NCBI GenBank assembly: GCA_002477475.1
Contig: DLPX01000066.1
Coordinates: forward strand, 14,940-36,098
Origin: Proteobacteria bacterium UBA7447
GTDB lineage: Bacteria; Pseudomonadota; Gammaproteobacteria; Arenicellales; UBA868
DNA length: 21,159 nucleotides
Reading direction: 5' to 3'
Shown: one piece after another, positions 6,830 through 14,374 of the stretch
Position numbering within the stretch: position 1 is the first letter of the stretch
Layout of the letters: each line of letters starts with the position of its first letter
Made by a program: the position numbers and the translations under genes
Notes under the pieces: generated by a model
Told to the model about the DNA's origin: nothing
Database searches by the model: none
What the model saw: the letters and a program-made list of their open reading frames with translations, nothing else

Positions 6830-6851
6830 GTCTGCATGGGATCATGCAGAC
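6830..6851 (+). promoter_or_regulatory. Perfect 8-bp hairpin in the rne leader
   Basis: GTCTGCAT (6830-6837) and ATGCAGAC (6844-6851) form a perfect 8-bp stem with the six-base loop GGGATC. There is no T run after it, so it is not a terminator. It is a candidate for the RNase E sensing hairpin of the leader, by analogy with hp2 and hp3 of E. coli. Confidence 0.45.
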
Positions 6852-7148
6852 TGCCGGCAGCGCGACTGCCCTCATACAGGGCCCCCGTGCTGTTTAAGGC
6901 GAAGGGAACATTTCCCATCGTATGGGAGTTGTAAGCAAATATCGGCATGCCCCGATCAAGCTGATGGATCGAAATTGATCTGCTGAGCGCCTCTATGCAT
7001 GGCTGCGCTCTCTCTTCTGATGTTCGTCTACCCCGTATCGCTTGCGCCTGCGATTTCCCCAGGGCGGAAGAATTAATCCGTTGGTCTCTGCTGGATTAGA
7101 TGGTCGAAGTGCCATTTAGACCCAGGGCCGACACATACGGGAAACAGA

Positions 7149-9287
7149 ATGAAAAGAATGCTTTTTAATGCAACCCACCCCGAGGAATTACGGGTTGCGA
7201 TTGTTGATGGTCAGAAGTTGCTTGATCTCGATATTGAGTCCTCAAGTAACGCCCAGCGTAAAGGAAATATCTACCAAGGCCGGGTGACCCGGGTTGAGCC
7301 CAGTCTTGAAGCCGCGTTTGTAGACTATGGCGCGGAGCGACAGGGATTCCTGCCTCTGAAGGAGATCAGCCGATCCCATTTCCGTAATTTCTCGCCGTCG
7401 ACACCAATGGCTCAGGTCCGAATCAAAGATGTCATCGACGAAGGCCAGGAGTTATTGGTGCAAGTGGAGAAGGATGAACGTGGCACCAAAGGAGCGGCGC
7501 TCACGACCTTTATCAGTCTCGCCGGCCGTTACCTTGTTTTAATGCCCAACAACCCAAAAGGCGGCGGTATCTCCAGACGGATCGATGGTGAGGAGCGCTC
7601 TGATCTTCGAGAAGCCATGTCCGGTTTGGAATGCCCGTCCGAACATTCGTTGATTGCTCGTACGGCTGGGATCGGCAAGAGTCCTGAGGAACTTCAGTGG
7701 GATCTGGACTTCCTTTTGCAGTTATGGGGAGTTATTGCCGACGCTGCTAGCAGTCAAGAGGCGCCTTTTCTGGTTTACCAGGAAAGCAACCTGATTGTCA
7801 GAACCCTGCGCGATCATTTGCGGGGAGACATCCAGGAGATCCTGATCGATGAGGGCTCGGTATTTGAGCGCGCCTCCCGTTTTATGACACAGGTGATGCC
7901 TCACAACTCCGCAAAATTGAAGCACTATGAGGACCCCACTCCGCTGTTCTCGCGTTTTCAGATCGAACATCAGATCGAAAACGCCTATGCGCGGTCAGTC
8001 AAGTTGCCGTCGGGAGGCGCATTGGTCATTGACCACACCGAGGCGCTCATTTCGGTAGATGTCAACTCTGCTAGGGCCACAAAGGGTTCCGATATAGAGG
8101 AGACTGCCCTGCAGACGAATCTTGAAGCGGTCGATGAACTTGCAAGGCAGATGCGCATTCGTGATCTTGGCGGTTTGATTGTGATTGATCTCATTGACAT
8201 GACCTCCGCCAGAAACAAGAAAACTGTGGAGAACCGCCTTGAGGAGGCGCTACATAGTGATCGGGCGCGAATTCAAATGGGGCACATTTCGCGTTTTGGC
8301 CTGTTGGAGATGTCCCGGCAACGGCTTCGAAGCTCGATCAGTGAATCCAATTACCGCGTATGTCAATTGTGCGACGGTACGGGTCAGATCCGACACGTCA
8401 CTTCTTCGGCATTGAGTTTCCTTCGGATTCTGGAGGAGGAAGCGTTGAAAGAGAATACCGAGGCGGTCTTTGCGGAACTTCCAGTTGATATAGCGACCTT
8501 CCTTTTGAATGAGAAGCGCCACGAGGTAAATCAGATCGAGGCCCGCCTTGGGACTCGAATCGTCCTGATCCCGTCCCCCGCGCTCCACGGCTCTCAGTCT
8601 AATATCCAGCGACTGAAGAGTGAGGATTTAGATGCGAGCGAGAACATACTCGCGAGCCACAAGATCAAGATTGTCTCTGACTCGGAGCAGCTCGGCGAAT
8701 ACTCACTGAGTCGTCACAAACGGGGTGCCGCCGTCAATCTCGACCAGCTTGACACTCCTCCGCCTCCCCCTCCTCCTCCGCCATCACCTGTTCCAACTGT
8801 CGAAGGGTCGACCGCAGGATTTTGGGCCAAATTGTGGCAAAGCCTCACAGGGAAAAAGGAGGAGGCTGAGACGAAAACTCCGGCACACCGCGAGGGCCAA
8901 CGCTCTCGAGGACGGTCTGACTCCCGTAGGCAAACTCAGGGGCGCCGGGATGATCGTCGCCGCGATGGCGGTCGGCAAAATCGTAGAACCCATTCTGATT
9001 CCAACCGGGGTCGGGGTCAGAACACTCGGTCTGACGCAAAACCCCGAGCGAACGGGCAGGGCCAAAATAGCGGTGACGCTGAAGCCGGTAATAAATCGCC
9101 GAGGCGTTCTCGCGGCGGCAGAGGCCGCTCGGGCGGCCAGCGCAATGGAAACCGACAAGCCCAGTCGAATCAGGCCGTCCGCTCAGAGAATACCCCGGGC
9201 AACAGTTCGGGAAACGCTTCGGCTGCGTCGCCAAGTACCTCTGTTAGCAAGAACCCCGGAAACGAAAAGACGGACACAACCGGATAA
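7149..9287 (+). CDS. rne: Ribonuclease E
   Basis: RNase E is the endonuclease that starts most mRNA decay and processes rRNA and tRNA. Residues 1-10 (MKRMLFNATH) nearly equal the E. coli start. The S1 domain is at about 35-120; Asp304 in SVDVNS and Asp347 in VIDLIDM are the metal-binding catalytic pair (303 and 346 in E. coli); Cys405 and Cys408 form the zinc link. After about residue 525 comes a nine-proline run (537-545), the short amphipathic stretch FWAKLWQSLTG at 558-568 that resembles a membrane-binding segment, and an Arg/Gly/Asn-rich tail to 712 suited to RNA binding. The tail is much shorter than in E. coli (1061 residues), so scaffold sites for enolase, helicase or PNPase cannot be assigned. 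SD is weak (GGGAAA). Confidence 0.97.
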   Translation: MKRMLFNATHPEELRVAIVDGQKLLDLDIESSSNAQRKGNIYQGRVTRVEPSLEAAFVDYGAERQGFLPLKEISRSHFRNFSPSTPMAQVRIKDVIDEGQELLVQVEKDERGTKGAALTTFISLAGRYLVLMPNNPKGGGISRRIDGEERSDLREAMSGLECPSEHSLIARTAGIGKSPEELQWDLDFLLQLWGVIADAASSQEAPFLVYQESNLIVRTLRDHLRGDIQEILIDEGSVFERASRFMTQVMPHNSAKLKHYEDPTPLFSRFQIEHQIENAYARSVKLPSGGALVIDHTEALISVDVNSARATKGSDIEETALQTNLEAVDELARQMRIRDLGGLIVIDLIDMTSARNKKTVENRLEEALHSDRARIQMGHISRFGLLEMSRQRLRSSISESNYRVCQLCDGTGQIRHVTSSALSFLRILEEEALKENTEAVFAELPVDIATFLLNEKRHEVNQIEARLGTRIVLIPSPALHGSQSNIQRLKSEDLDASENILASHKIKIVSDSEQLGEYSLSRHKRGAAVNLDQLDTPPPPPPPPPSPVPTVEGSTAGFWAKLWQSLTGKKEEAETKTPAHREGQRSRGRSDSRRQTQGRRDDRRRDGGRQNRRTHSDSNRGRGQNTRSDAKPRANGQGQNSGDAEAGNKSPRRSRGGRGRSGGQRNGNRQAQSNQAVRSENTPGNSSGNASAASPSTSVSKNPGNEKTDTTG

Positions 9288-9309
9288 GACGAGTCTGATC
9301 ACCTCCGAC

Positions 9310-10623
9310 CTAGGCGGCGCGCACGAATAGTGCGGCGCTTTCGACGTGGGTCGTATGGGGGAACATATCTGCTACGGCGAGGTTGGTGAGCTGATAGCCC
9401 CCCGGCCCGGTCAGATAAGCCGCATCACGGGCCAGCGTCGCAGGGTTGCAGGAAACATAGACCAGGGCGTCGGGGGCCACCTTTGTACAGATGGTTTTTA
9501 ACGCTTCGATAGCGCCGCTGCGGGGCGGATCAACCAGCACATGGGAGAAAGCCCCGGGATTCCAGTCGGCGACTGCATCTGAGAAAAGATCTCGCGCCTG
9601 GAACTCCGCATTCGCCACCCCGTTTGCCGCCGCATTCTCTCCGGCCTTCTTAACGAGCGATGAGTCGCCTTCAATGCCAAGGACCCGCCCTGCCCGTCTG
9701 GCGAGGGCCAACGAAAAGTTCCCTAACCCGCAAAAAAGATCCAATACCTGACTATCCTCGCGTGGGGCAAGCCAATCCACAGCGAGCTCCACGATCAGTT
9801 CGTTGACGGCACCATTCACCTGAATGAAGTGCGTCACCGAGAACCAAATATCAAGATCGAAGGCTTTCAGCGTATAAAAGAGTTCCGGTGTTGTGCCAGG
9901 GTCTAATGGGACGGCGGTCTCCGGTCCTTTTTCCTGAGTGTAGATCAGTAACTGCTCCTCGGCTCCGAACCCTCTAAGCATCCTGCGATCGCCTTCGGTG
10001 AGGGGCGAAAGATGACGAAACACCAGTGCGGTGCCGTTTTCCCCTGCGGCAACCTCAATCTGGGGAATCCGATCAGGAATAGTCAGTTGACTGATCAGAC
10101 CCGCTATCTTCCCGAGAACCTGATCTACCGATGGGTGAATGACTGGGCAACTGGCAAGTGGCGTGATAAAGCTCTTTCTCCGTTCCCTAAAACCCACAAG
10201 GACCCCGCCTTTTTTTGGAACCATTCTTGCCCCAAGCCGAGCCCGACGGCGGTAGGCCCAAGGCCGTGCTTGAAGTTCCAGTATCTCTTCGGGGACGGTA
10301 ACGCCCGCTACTTCCAAGTTCTCGACAACGTTGGTTTTCTTAAAGCTAAGTTGCTTAGGGTACTCCAGATGTTGAAGAGCGCATCCCCCGCACACGCCGA
10401 AGGCCGCGCATCGTGGAGTTACTCGAGACACCGAGGGCTCAAGGATTGATTCGGCTACTCCGAGTGAGTAAGAGCGCGTTCCTCTGACTGGTCGGACGAC
10501 GACCCTCTCATCCGGTAACGCGCCTTCGACAAACCAGACTTTTCCACCGACCCGAGTCACTCCTCGACCATCATGAGTGAAGCCCTCGATTCTTGCTTCG
10601 AATGGTTCCCGGGGTTTAGGCAC
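9310..10623 (-). CDS. rlmD: 23S rRNA (uracil-5-)-methyltransferase RlmD
   Basis: RlmD methylates U1939 of 23S rRNA using S-adenosylmethionine. The 437 residues show a TRAM RNA-binding domain at about 5-60, a [4Fe-4S] site made by Cys72, Cys78, Cys81 and Cys159 (close to 74, 80, 83 and 162 in E. coli), a SAM-binding fold with LDLFCGLGNFSL at 294-305, VDPPRSG at 364-370 and the catalytic Cys392 in YVSCNPATLARD. The iron-sulfur cysteines separate it from TrmA. The start is a GTG at 10623 that overlaps the exonuclease stop by 8 nt, so it is the last gene of the hom-thrC-exonuclease-rlmD run. It ends 22 nt from the rne stop on the other strand. Confidence 0.95.
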   Translation of the reverse strand: MPKPREPFEARIEGFTHDGRGVTRVGGKVWFVEGALPDERVVVRPVRGTRSYSLGVAESILEPSVSRVTPRCAAFGVCGGCALQHLEYPKQLSFKKTNVVENLEVAGVTVPEEILELQARPWAYRRRARLGARMVPKKGGVLVGFRERRKSFITPLASCPVIHPSVDQVLGKIAGLISQLTIPDRIPQIEVAAGENGTALVFRHLSPLTEGDRRMLRGFGAEEQLLIYTQEKGPETAVPLDPGTTPELFYTLKAFDLDIWFSVTHFIQVNGAVNELIVELAVDWLAPREDSQVLDLFCGLGNFSLALARRAGRVLGIEGDSSLVKKAGENAAANGVANAEFQARDLFSDAVADWNPGAFSHVLVDPPRSGAIEALKTICTKVAPDALVYVSCNPATLARDAAYLTGPGGYQLTNLAVADMFPHTTHVESAALFVRAA

Positions 10624-11413
10624 TTCCGGTGCCGTCCAGCCACTGATTCAGGAAGTCCTGCAGGTGACCCTGATCCGCTGCCTTAAGAAACTCTACAAGA
10701 CGTTGTTTCTCCGTTGAGAACGCGGTCTCGTTAAGGAGTCCACGCATTTTCTCAAAATGTAGATAAACCAGGTAAGTATTCAAGACGTCGGTCTCGCAGT
10801 ATGCTCGTATATCTGAGATCTGCCCTTCCTGGAAATGCTCCCAGACACGCGCCCCACTCATCCCCATCTTGCCAGGCAATCCAAGCATGAGCGCGACCTC
10901 CTCAAGGGAGCTGAACGCTCGAGCCTGGTAGCCGGCAAGGATGTCCATCAAGTCCAGATGGCGCGCATGATACCGATTCAGGTAATTATTGAACTTAAAT
11001 TCTCTATCGTTCTCGCCGCTTTCCCAGTACAGCGGCGCCGCTACCCCATGTCGGAGTGCTCGATAGTGAATAACCGGCAAATCAAAACCGTTACCGTTCC
11101 AGCTAATCAGAACTGGTTGGAACTTTTCGATTCCATCGAAGAATCTTTCCAGCAATTCCCGTTCGGAAGAATCATCAGAGCCTAGCGACCAGACCTGAAG
11201 CTTGTCTGGAGCTCTCAAGACAGCCGAGATTGCAACGATCCGATGGTGCGGGTGAGCAAGAAAATCTGTTGATCCCGTTTTTTGAATGCGGAGCGTACGC
11301 ATCGCTCGAGCGACGTCGTCGTTGCTCAATGAGTCCAGGCTATACAATCGCCGCCCCAGCTCGACGTCGGGCACGGTCTCAATATCAAAAACGAGACTGG
11401 TTCCGTTCAGCAT
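10616..11413 (-). CDS. Predicted 3'-5' exonuclease related to PolB proofreading domain
   Basis: This 265-residue protein has the DEDD exonuclease motifs: FDIET with Asp10 and Glu12 (Exo I), SWNGNGFDLPV with Asp111 (Exo II) and YCETD with Tyr205 and Asp209 (Exo III, DEDDy type). It matches what is known as the PolB-like exonuclease family (Pfam DNA_pol_B_exo2, PF10108). It should remove nucleotides from DNA or RNA 3' ends in a metal-dependent way; its substrate in the cell is not known. There is no polymerase domain. It lies 31 nt after thrC and overlaps rlmD by 8 nt. ATG 11413 has no clear SD, so translation may depend on read-through from thrC. Confidence 0.88.
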   Translation of the reverse strand: MLNGTSLVFDIETVPDVELGRRLYSLDSLSNDDVARAMRTLRIQKTGSTDFLAHPHHRIVAISAVLRAPDKLQVWSLGSDDSSERELLERFFDGIEKFQPVLISWNGNGFDLPVIHYRALRHGVAAPLYWESGENDREFKFNNYLNRYHARHLDLMDILAGYQARAFSSLEEVALMLGLPGKMGMSGARVWEHFQEGQISDIRAYCETDVLNTYLVYLHFEKMRGLLNETAFSTEKQRLVEFLKAADQGHLQDFLNQWLDGTGSA

Positions 11414-11444
11414 GTTTGGCAGGACGGGTTGGTCATAAATACAC

Positions 11445-12506
11445 CTATTTCAGGATCGCGTCGCAAACTGCCGAGACCGAAGGGGCAACCCGAACCGGTT
11501 CAGGACTTTGCGCGATAGCCGTCTCAGGGTCTTTAAGACCATGCCCCGTGAGCGTGCATACAATAGACGCTCCCTCGTTAATTCGACCCTGGGCCAGACC
11601 CAGCTTTAAGCCAGCGACCGAGACGGCTGACGCCGGCTCGCAAAATATTCCCTCCTTTTGAGCCAACAATTTCTGCGCTGCAAGAATGGCGTTGTCGTCG
11701 CAGGCAGTAAACCACCCTCCAGATTGCTCACGCGCTGATTGCGCCAGGTTCCAGGATTGGGGGTTACCGATGCGGATAGCCGTCGCGATAGTTTCAGGTT
11801 TAAGAATGGGGCTGCCGGACACGAAAGGCGCCGCGCCCGATGCCTGACAACCTACCATGATGGGCAGTTTTGTGCTCTCGCCATCACTGTGGTACTCGGA
11901 ATAACCCATCCAGTAGGCACTGATATTTCCAGCATTTCCAACGGGGAGAAAATGGTAATCAGGAGCATCGCCAAGCGTATCGACGATTTCGAATGCTGCA
12001 GTTTTCTGGCCGTGAAGTCGATAGGGGTTTACAGAATTTACCAAGGCCACGGGGGCTTTGTCCGGCATGGACTTAACAATCTCCATGCCGTCGTCAAAGT
12101 TGCCGGTGATTTGTATGACCCTCGCGCCATGCATCATCGCCTGGGCGAGCTTTCCCATCGCGATCTTTCCATCTGGGATAACCACAAAGGCCTTGATGCC
12201 TGCTCTGGCTGCATAGGCGGCCGCTGCTGCAGAGGTATTCCCTGTTGAGGCGCAGATCACCGCTCCGCTGCCTTCATGGACCGCCATAGTCAAAGCGACG
12301 GTCATGCCGCGATCTTTGAACGAGCCGGTCGGGTTTGCCCCATCGACCTTGGCGAAGACTTCTATCCCCTTCTCCGGATCACACAACGAGTTCAATCGCA
12401 CCAGTGGGGTGTTTCCCTCATTGAGGCTGACGGCACACGCATCGTCCGGAATCGGTAGTCTCGCGTGGTACCGTGCGATCAGCCCTGTTTCGACAGTGTG
12501 TGGCAT
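11445..12506 (-). CDS. thrC: Threonine synthase
   Basis: ThrC converts O-phosphohomoserine to threonine and phosphate with pyridoxal phosphate. Lys64 in TGSFKDRGMT binds the cofactor, GNTPLVRL at 31-38 is the usual N-terminal motif, and VGNAGNISAYWMG binds the cofactor phosphate. At 353 residues it belongs to the short form, as in Bacillus and Actinobacteria, not the 428-470 residue form of E. coli or Pseudomonas. The ATG at 12506 has GAGG 4 nt upstream and lies 22 nt after hom, so the two are an operon. Homoserine kinase (thrB), which makes the substrate, is not in the window. Confidence 0.95.
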   Translation of the reverse strand: MPHTVETGLIARYHARLPIPDDACAVSLNEGNTPLVRLNSLCDPEKGIEVFAKVDGANPTGSFKDRGMTVALTMAVHEGSGAVICASTGNTSAAAAAYAARAGIKAFVVIPDGKIAMGKLAQAMMHGARVIQITGNFDDGMEIVKSMPDKAPVALVNSVNPYRLHGQKTAAFEIVDTLGDAPDYHFLPVGNAGNISAYWMGYSEYHSDGESTKLPIMVGCQASGAAPFVSGSPILKPETIATAIRIGNPQSWNLAQSAREQSGGWFTACDDNAILAAQKLLAQKEGIFCEPASAVSVAGLKLGLAQGRINEGASIVCTLTGHGLKDPETAIAQSPEPVRVAPSVSAVCDAILK

Positions 12507-12528
12507 AACCTCGGAAGCCTCGATCGCT

Positions 12529-13839
12529 CTAGTCGGGCGTTTCTACCCGGACGCGCACTACCGGCGCTGCATTGGCTTCTAATGTTTCAATCTTTTTCGT
12601 TGCGTTAGCGATGTCGGCCTCTTTGGCATCGTGAGTAACGATAACAACCGGAACCACGCCCTGTTCATCCCCGAAACCCTTTTGACTGATAACTCTAATA
12701 CTGACCTGATGTTCCCCAAGAATACGAGTTACATCAGCGAGCACTCCGGGTCTGTCACGTACCGTCAGGCGCAAATAGTGCGCACAGGAAATTTCCGTGA
12801 TTGGTCGCATTCTCGGGTCAGCGAGTTGCTGGGGTTGGAACGCCAGGTGAGGCACCCGGTTTCCAGGATCCGATGTCAAGGTCCGAACAACGTCGACCAG
12901 GTCTCCGACGACTGCTGATGCGGTGGGCTTCGCGCCCGCGCCTGCGCCATAGAGCAAGGAGTCACCCACTGCATCCCCACGAATGCGAACGGCATTCATC
13001 ACTCCCGAAACATTCGCCAGCAGCTGATCTTTTTCAATAAGACACGGATGTACACGGAGGTCAAGATGACCGCTATCTGAGCGCGCGATCCCGAGGTGCT
13101 TGATTCGATATCCAAGCTCATCAGCGTAAATGATGTCCTGGTAGCGCAACTGCTCTATTCCCTCTATGTAGACCGAATCGAAGTCAAGAGGGATGCCAAA
13201 TGCGACTGAGGCCAGAATAGTGAGCTTATGGGCTGCGTCAATTCCGCCGATATCAAAGTAGGGATCAGCCTCGGCATAACCTAGCCGCTGGGCTTCGGTC
13301 AGGACCGCATCGTAGTCCAGGCCCTGCTCGTGGATCTGAGTGAGGATGAAGTTGCACGTTCCATTCAGGATACCTGCCAGACCATCGATTCTGTTGCCCG
13401 CAAGGCTCTCCCGGACTACCTTGATTACTGGAATCCCTCCAGCCACCGCAGCTTCGAAAGCAATCACCAATCCCGCCTGCGAGGCCTGCTCGAAGAGTTC
13501 ATTTCCGCGGGTGGCAATCAGTGCCTTGTTGGCCGTTACGACATGCTTGCCGTTCCTCAGCGCGGTCGAGACGACTTCGTAGGCCTCGTCCTCACCGCCC
13601 ATCAACTCTAGGACGACGTCAATTTCCGGATTCGTTGTAATGGTAGCGGGCTCGTCGGTCAGATGAATGTCCGAGACCTCACAGTCACGAGCGCGGCTCA
13701 TGTCGCGCACCGCTGCCTGGGTCACTCTGATATTGCGGCCGCCTCGACGTGCTATCTCAGCACTGTTCCGCGCAAGCAGGTCTACTGTGCCAGCGCCAAC
13801 GGTCCCTAGACCGATTACACCCACATTTACGGGTCTCAT
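12529..13839 (-). CDS. hom: Homoserine dehydrogenase
   Basis: Hom reduces aspartate semialdehyde to homoserine, the branch point to threonine and methionine. The 436 residues begin with an NAD(P)-binding GLGTVGAGT (residues 10-18). ANKAL with Lys105 and YAEADPYFDIGGIDAAHKL with Lys205 are conserved catalytic and substrate-binding regions. An ACT domain at about 355-430 suggests feedback control by threonine. It is the monofunctional form with no aspartokinase domain. The ATG at 13839 has AAGG 8 nt upstream. It heads the hom-thrC-exonuclease-rlmD run. A 10-bp palindrome TCCGATCGGA (13871-13880) lies in its leader; I see no leader peptide rich in Thr or Ile codons that would show attenuation. 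Confidence 0.97.
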   Translation of the reverse strand: MRPVNVGVIGLGTVGAGTVDLLARNSAEIARRGGRNIRVTQAAVRDMSRARDCEVSDIHLTDEPATITTNPEIDVVLELMGGEDEAYEVVSTALRNGKHVVTANKALIATRGNELFEQASQAGLVIAFEAAVAGGIPVIKVVRESLAGNRIDGLAGILNGTCNFILTQIHEQGLDYDAVLTEAQRLGYAEADPYFDIGGIDAAHKLTILASVAFGIPLDFDSVYIEGIEQLRYQDIIYADELGYRIKHLGIARSDSGHLDLRVHPCLIEKDQLLANVSGVMNAVRIRGDAVGDSLLYGAGAGAKPTASAVVGDLVDVVRTLTSDPGNRVPHLAFQPQQLADPRMRPITEISCAHYLRLTVRDRPGVLADVTRILGEHQVSIRVISQKGFGDEQGVVPVVIVTHDAKEADIANATKKIETLEANAAPVVRVRVETPD

Positions 13840-13894
13840 ATAATTGACCTTCTAATAACGGCGGACTCGCTCCGATCGGAACGTTGCACGTCGG

Positions 13895-13921
13895 ATTTTA
13901 TCGCATTAACGCTATTGGCAA
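13895..13921 (-). promoter_or_regulatory. Candidate hom promoter
   Basis: On the minus strand TTGCCA (13921-13916) and TAAAAT (13900-13895) each match five of six sigma-70 consensus bases, but the spacer is 15 nt, shorter than the usual 16-18. The box lies about 55 nt upstream of the hom ATG. The same region must also carry the promoter for the divergent Mth938-like gene. Confidence 0.45.
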
Positions 13922-13976
13922 GTTTTTTTGTCGCCAAGGAATAGATCAAAGACGCAGTCCGAAACTGACAGAGACC

Positions 13977-14351
13977 ATGGAACTCGAAGCAGAAATTTCA
14001 AAAACGAGAGCGCTAATCGCGTCTTGTGGTCCAAGAGGTGTCGTCGTAGCCGAGAAAACTTTTACGCAGAGTTTTCTGATAGCGCCAGATGGGACGCCCG
14101 CGGACTGGGAGGTGCGGGAATTCTCCGCATTGTCACCGGCACGACTCGAACAACTGTGTCTCGTCGAAAGCGACGTGCTGATGATCGGCACAGGGGTGAC
14201 TCAATGCTTCCCGGATGCCGGATTAACCCAGATCCTTGCCAAGCATGGGCGAAGTGTAGAATTTATGAACTCACGCACAGCCTGTAGCACGTTTAATGTT
14301 TTGGCGCTCGATGACCGGCAGGTAATGGCTGCAATTATCCTGCCTTTGTAG
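13977..14351 (+). CDS. Mth938-like (DUF498) domain protein
   Basis: The 124-residue protein matches the Mth938-like family (PF04430), related to the mitochondrial complex I assembly factor NDUFAF3; the bacterial role is not established. Visible family features are MIGTGVTQCFPD at 69-80, HGRSVEFMNSRTACSTFNVL at 90-109, and the hydrophobic end AAIILPL. No signal peptide or membrane helix is present. I chose ATG 13977 because it gives the usual family length; the frame is open to a TTG at 13884 but the extra 31 residues look unlike the family. It is divergent from hom and ends 23 nt from the nlpD stop on the other strand, in the place where rpoS often follows nlpD. Confidence 0.85.
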   Translation: MELEAEISKTRALIASCGPRGVVVAEKTFTQSFLIAPDGTPADWEVREFSALSPARLEQLCLVESDVLMIGTGVTQCFPDAGLTQILAKHGRSVEFMNSRTACSTFNVLALDDRQVMAAIILPL

Positions 14352-14374
14352 TTCTTACATAAAGACAGCGTCGG

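Larger units (their letters stand above)
6580..7148 (+). promoter_or_regulatory. rluC-rne divergent region with probable structured rne leader
   Basis: This 569-nt stretch has no supportable gene and is about the same length as the rluC-rne gap in E. coli. It contains several inverted repeats: a 13-bp pair at 6687-6699 and 6770-6782, a perfect 8-bp hairpin at 6830-6851, TCCCAT/ATGGGA around CGT at 6913-6927, GAGCGC/GCGCTC at about 6985-7010, and TAATCC/GGATTA at 7074-7098. In E. coli the rne leader folds into hairpins that RNase E itself binds to control its own mRNA. I infer the same role here from position and structure; the sequence itself is not obviously similar. ORFs of 77-104 codons that cross it look like chance frames. 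Confidence 0.6.

Noticed and set aside
6580..6948. N-terminal extension of RluC by 123 residues in an open frame
   Set aside because: The extra part has no RluC-like sequence, lies opposite the inverted-repeat-rich rne leader, and a start near 6579 gives the E. coli length with the catalytic Asp at nearly the same number.
6672..6986. Plus-strand ORFs of 77-104 codons in the rne leader
   Set aside because: They overlap each other, have no SD, show biased odd composition, and the region is better explained as structured leader RNA.
8725..9330. 201-codon plus-strand ORF overlapping the 3' end of rne in another frame
   Set aside because: It arises from the repetitive Arg/Gly/Pro codons of the RNase E tail and has no recognisable domain or start signal.
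11414..11444. Nine-codon frame between thrC and the exonuclease ending over the exonuclease ATG
   Set aside because: Too short to support, no SD, and such chance frames are common in intergenic gaps.
13884..13976. TTG start for the Mth938-like gene adding 31 residues
   Set aside because: The extra residues lie over the divergent promoter region and exceed the usual family length.
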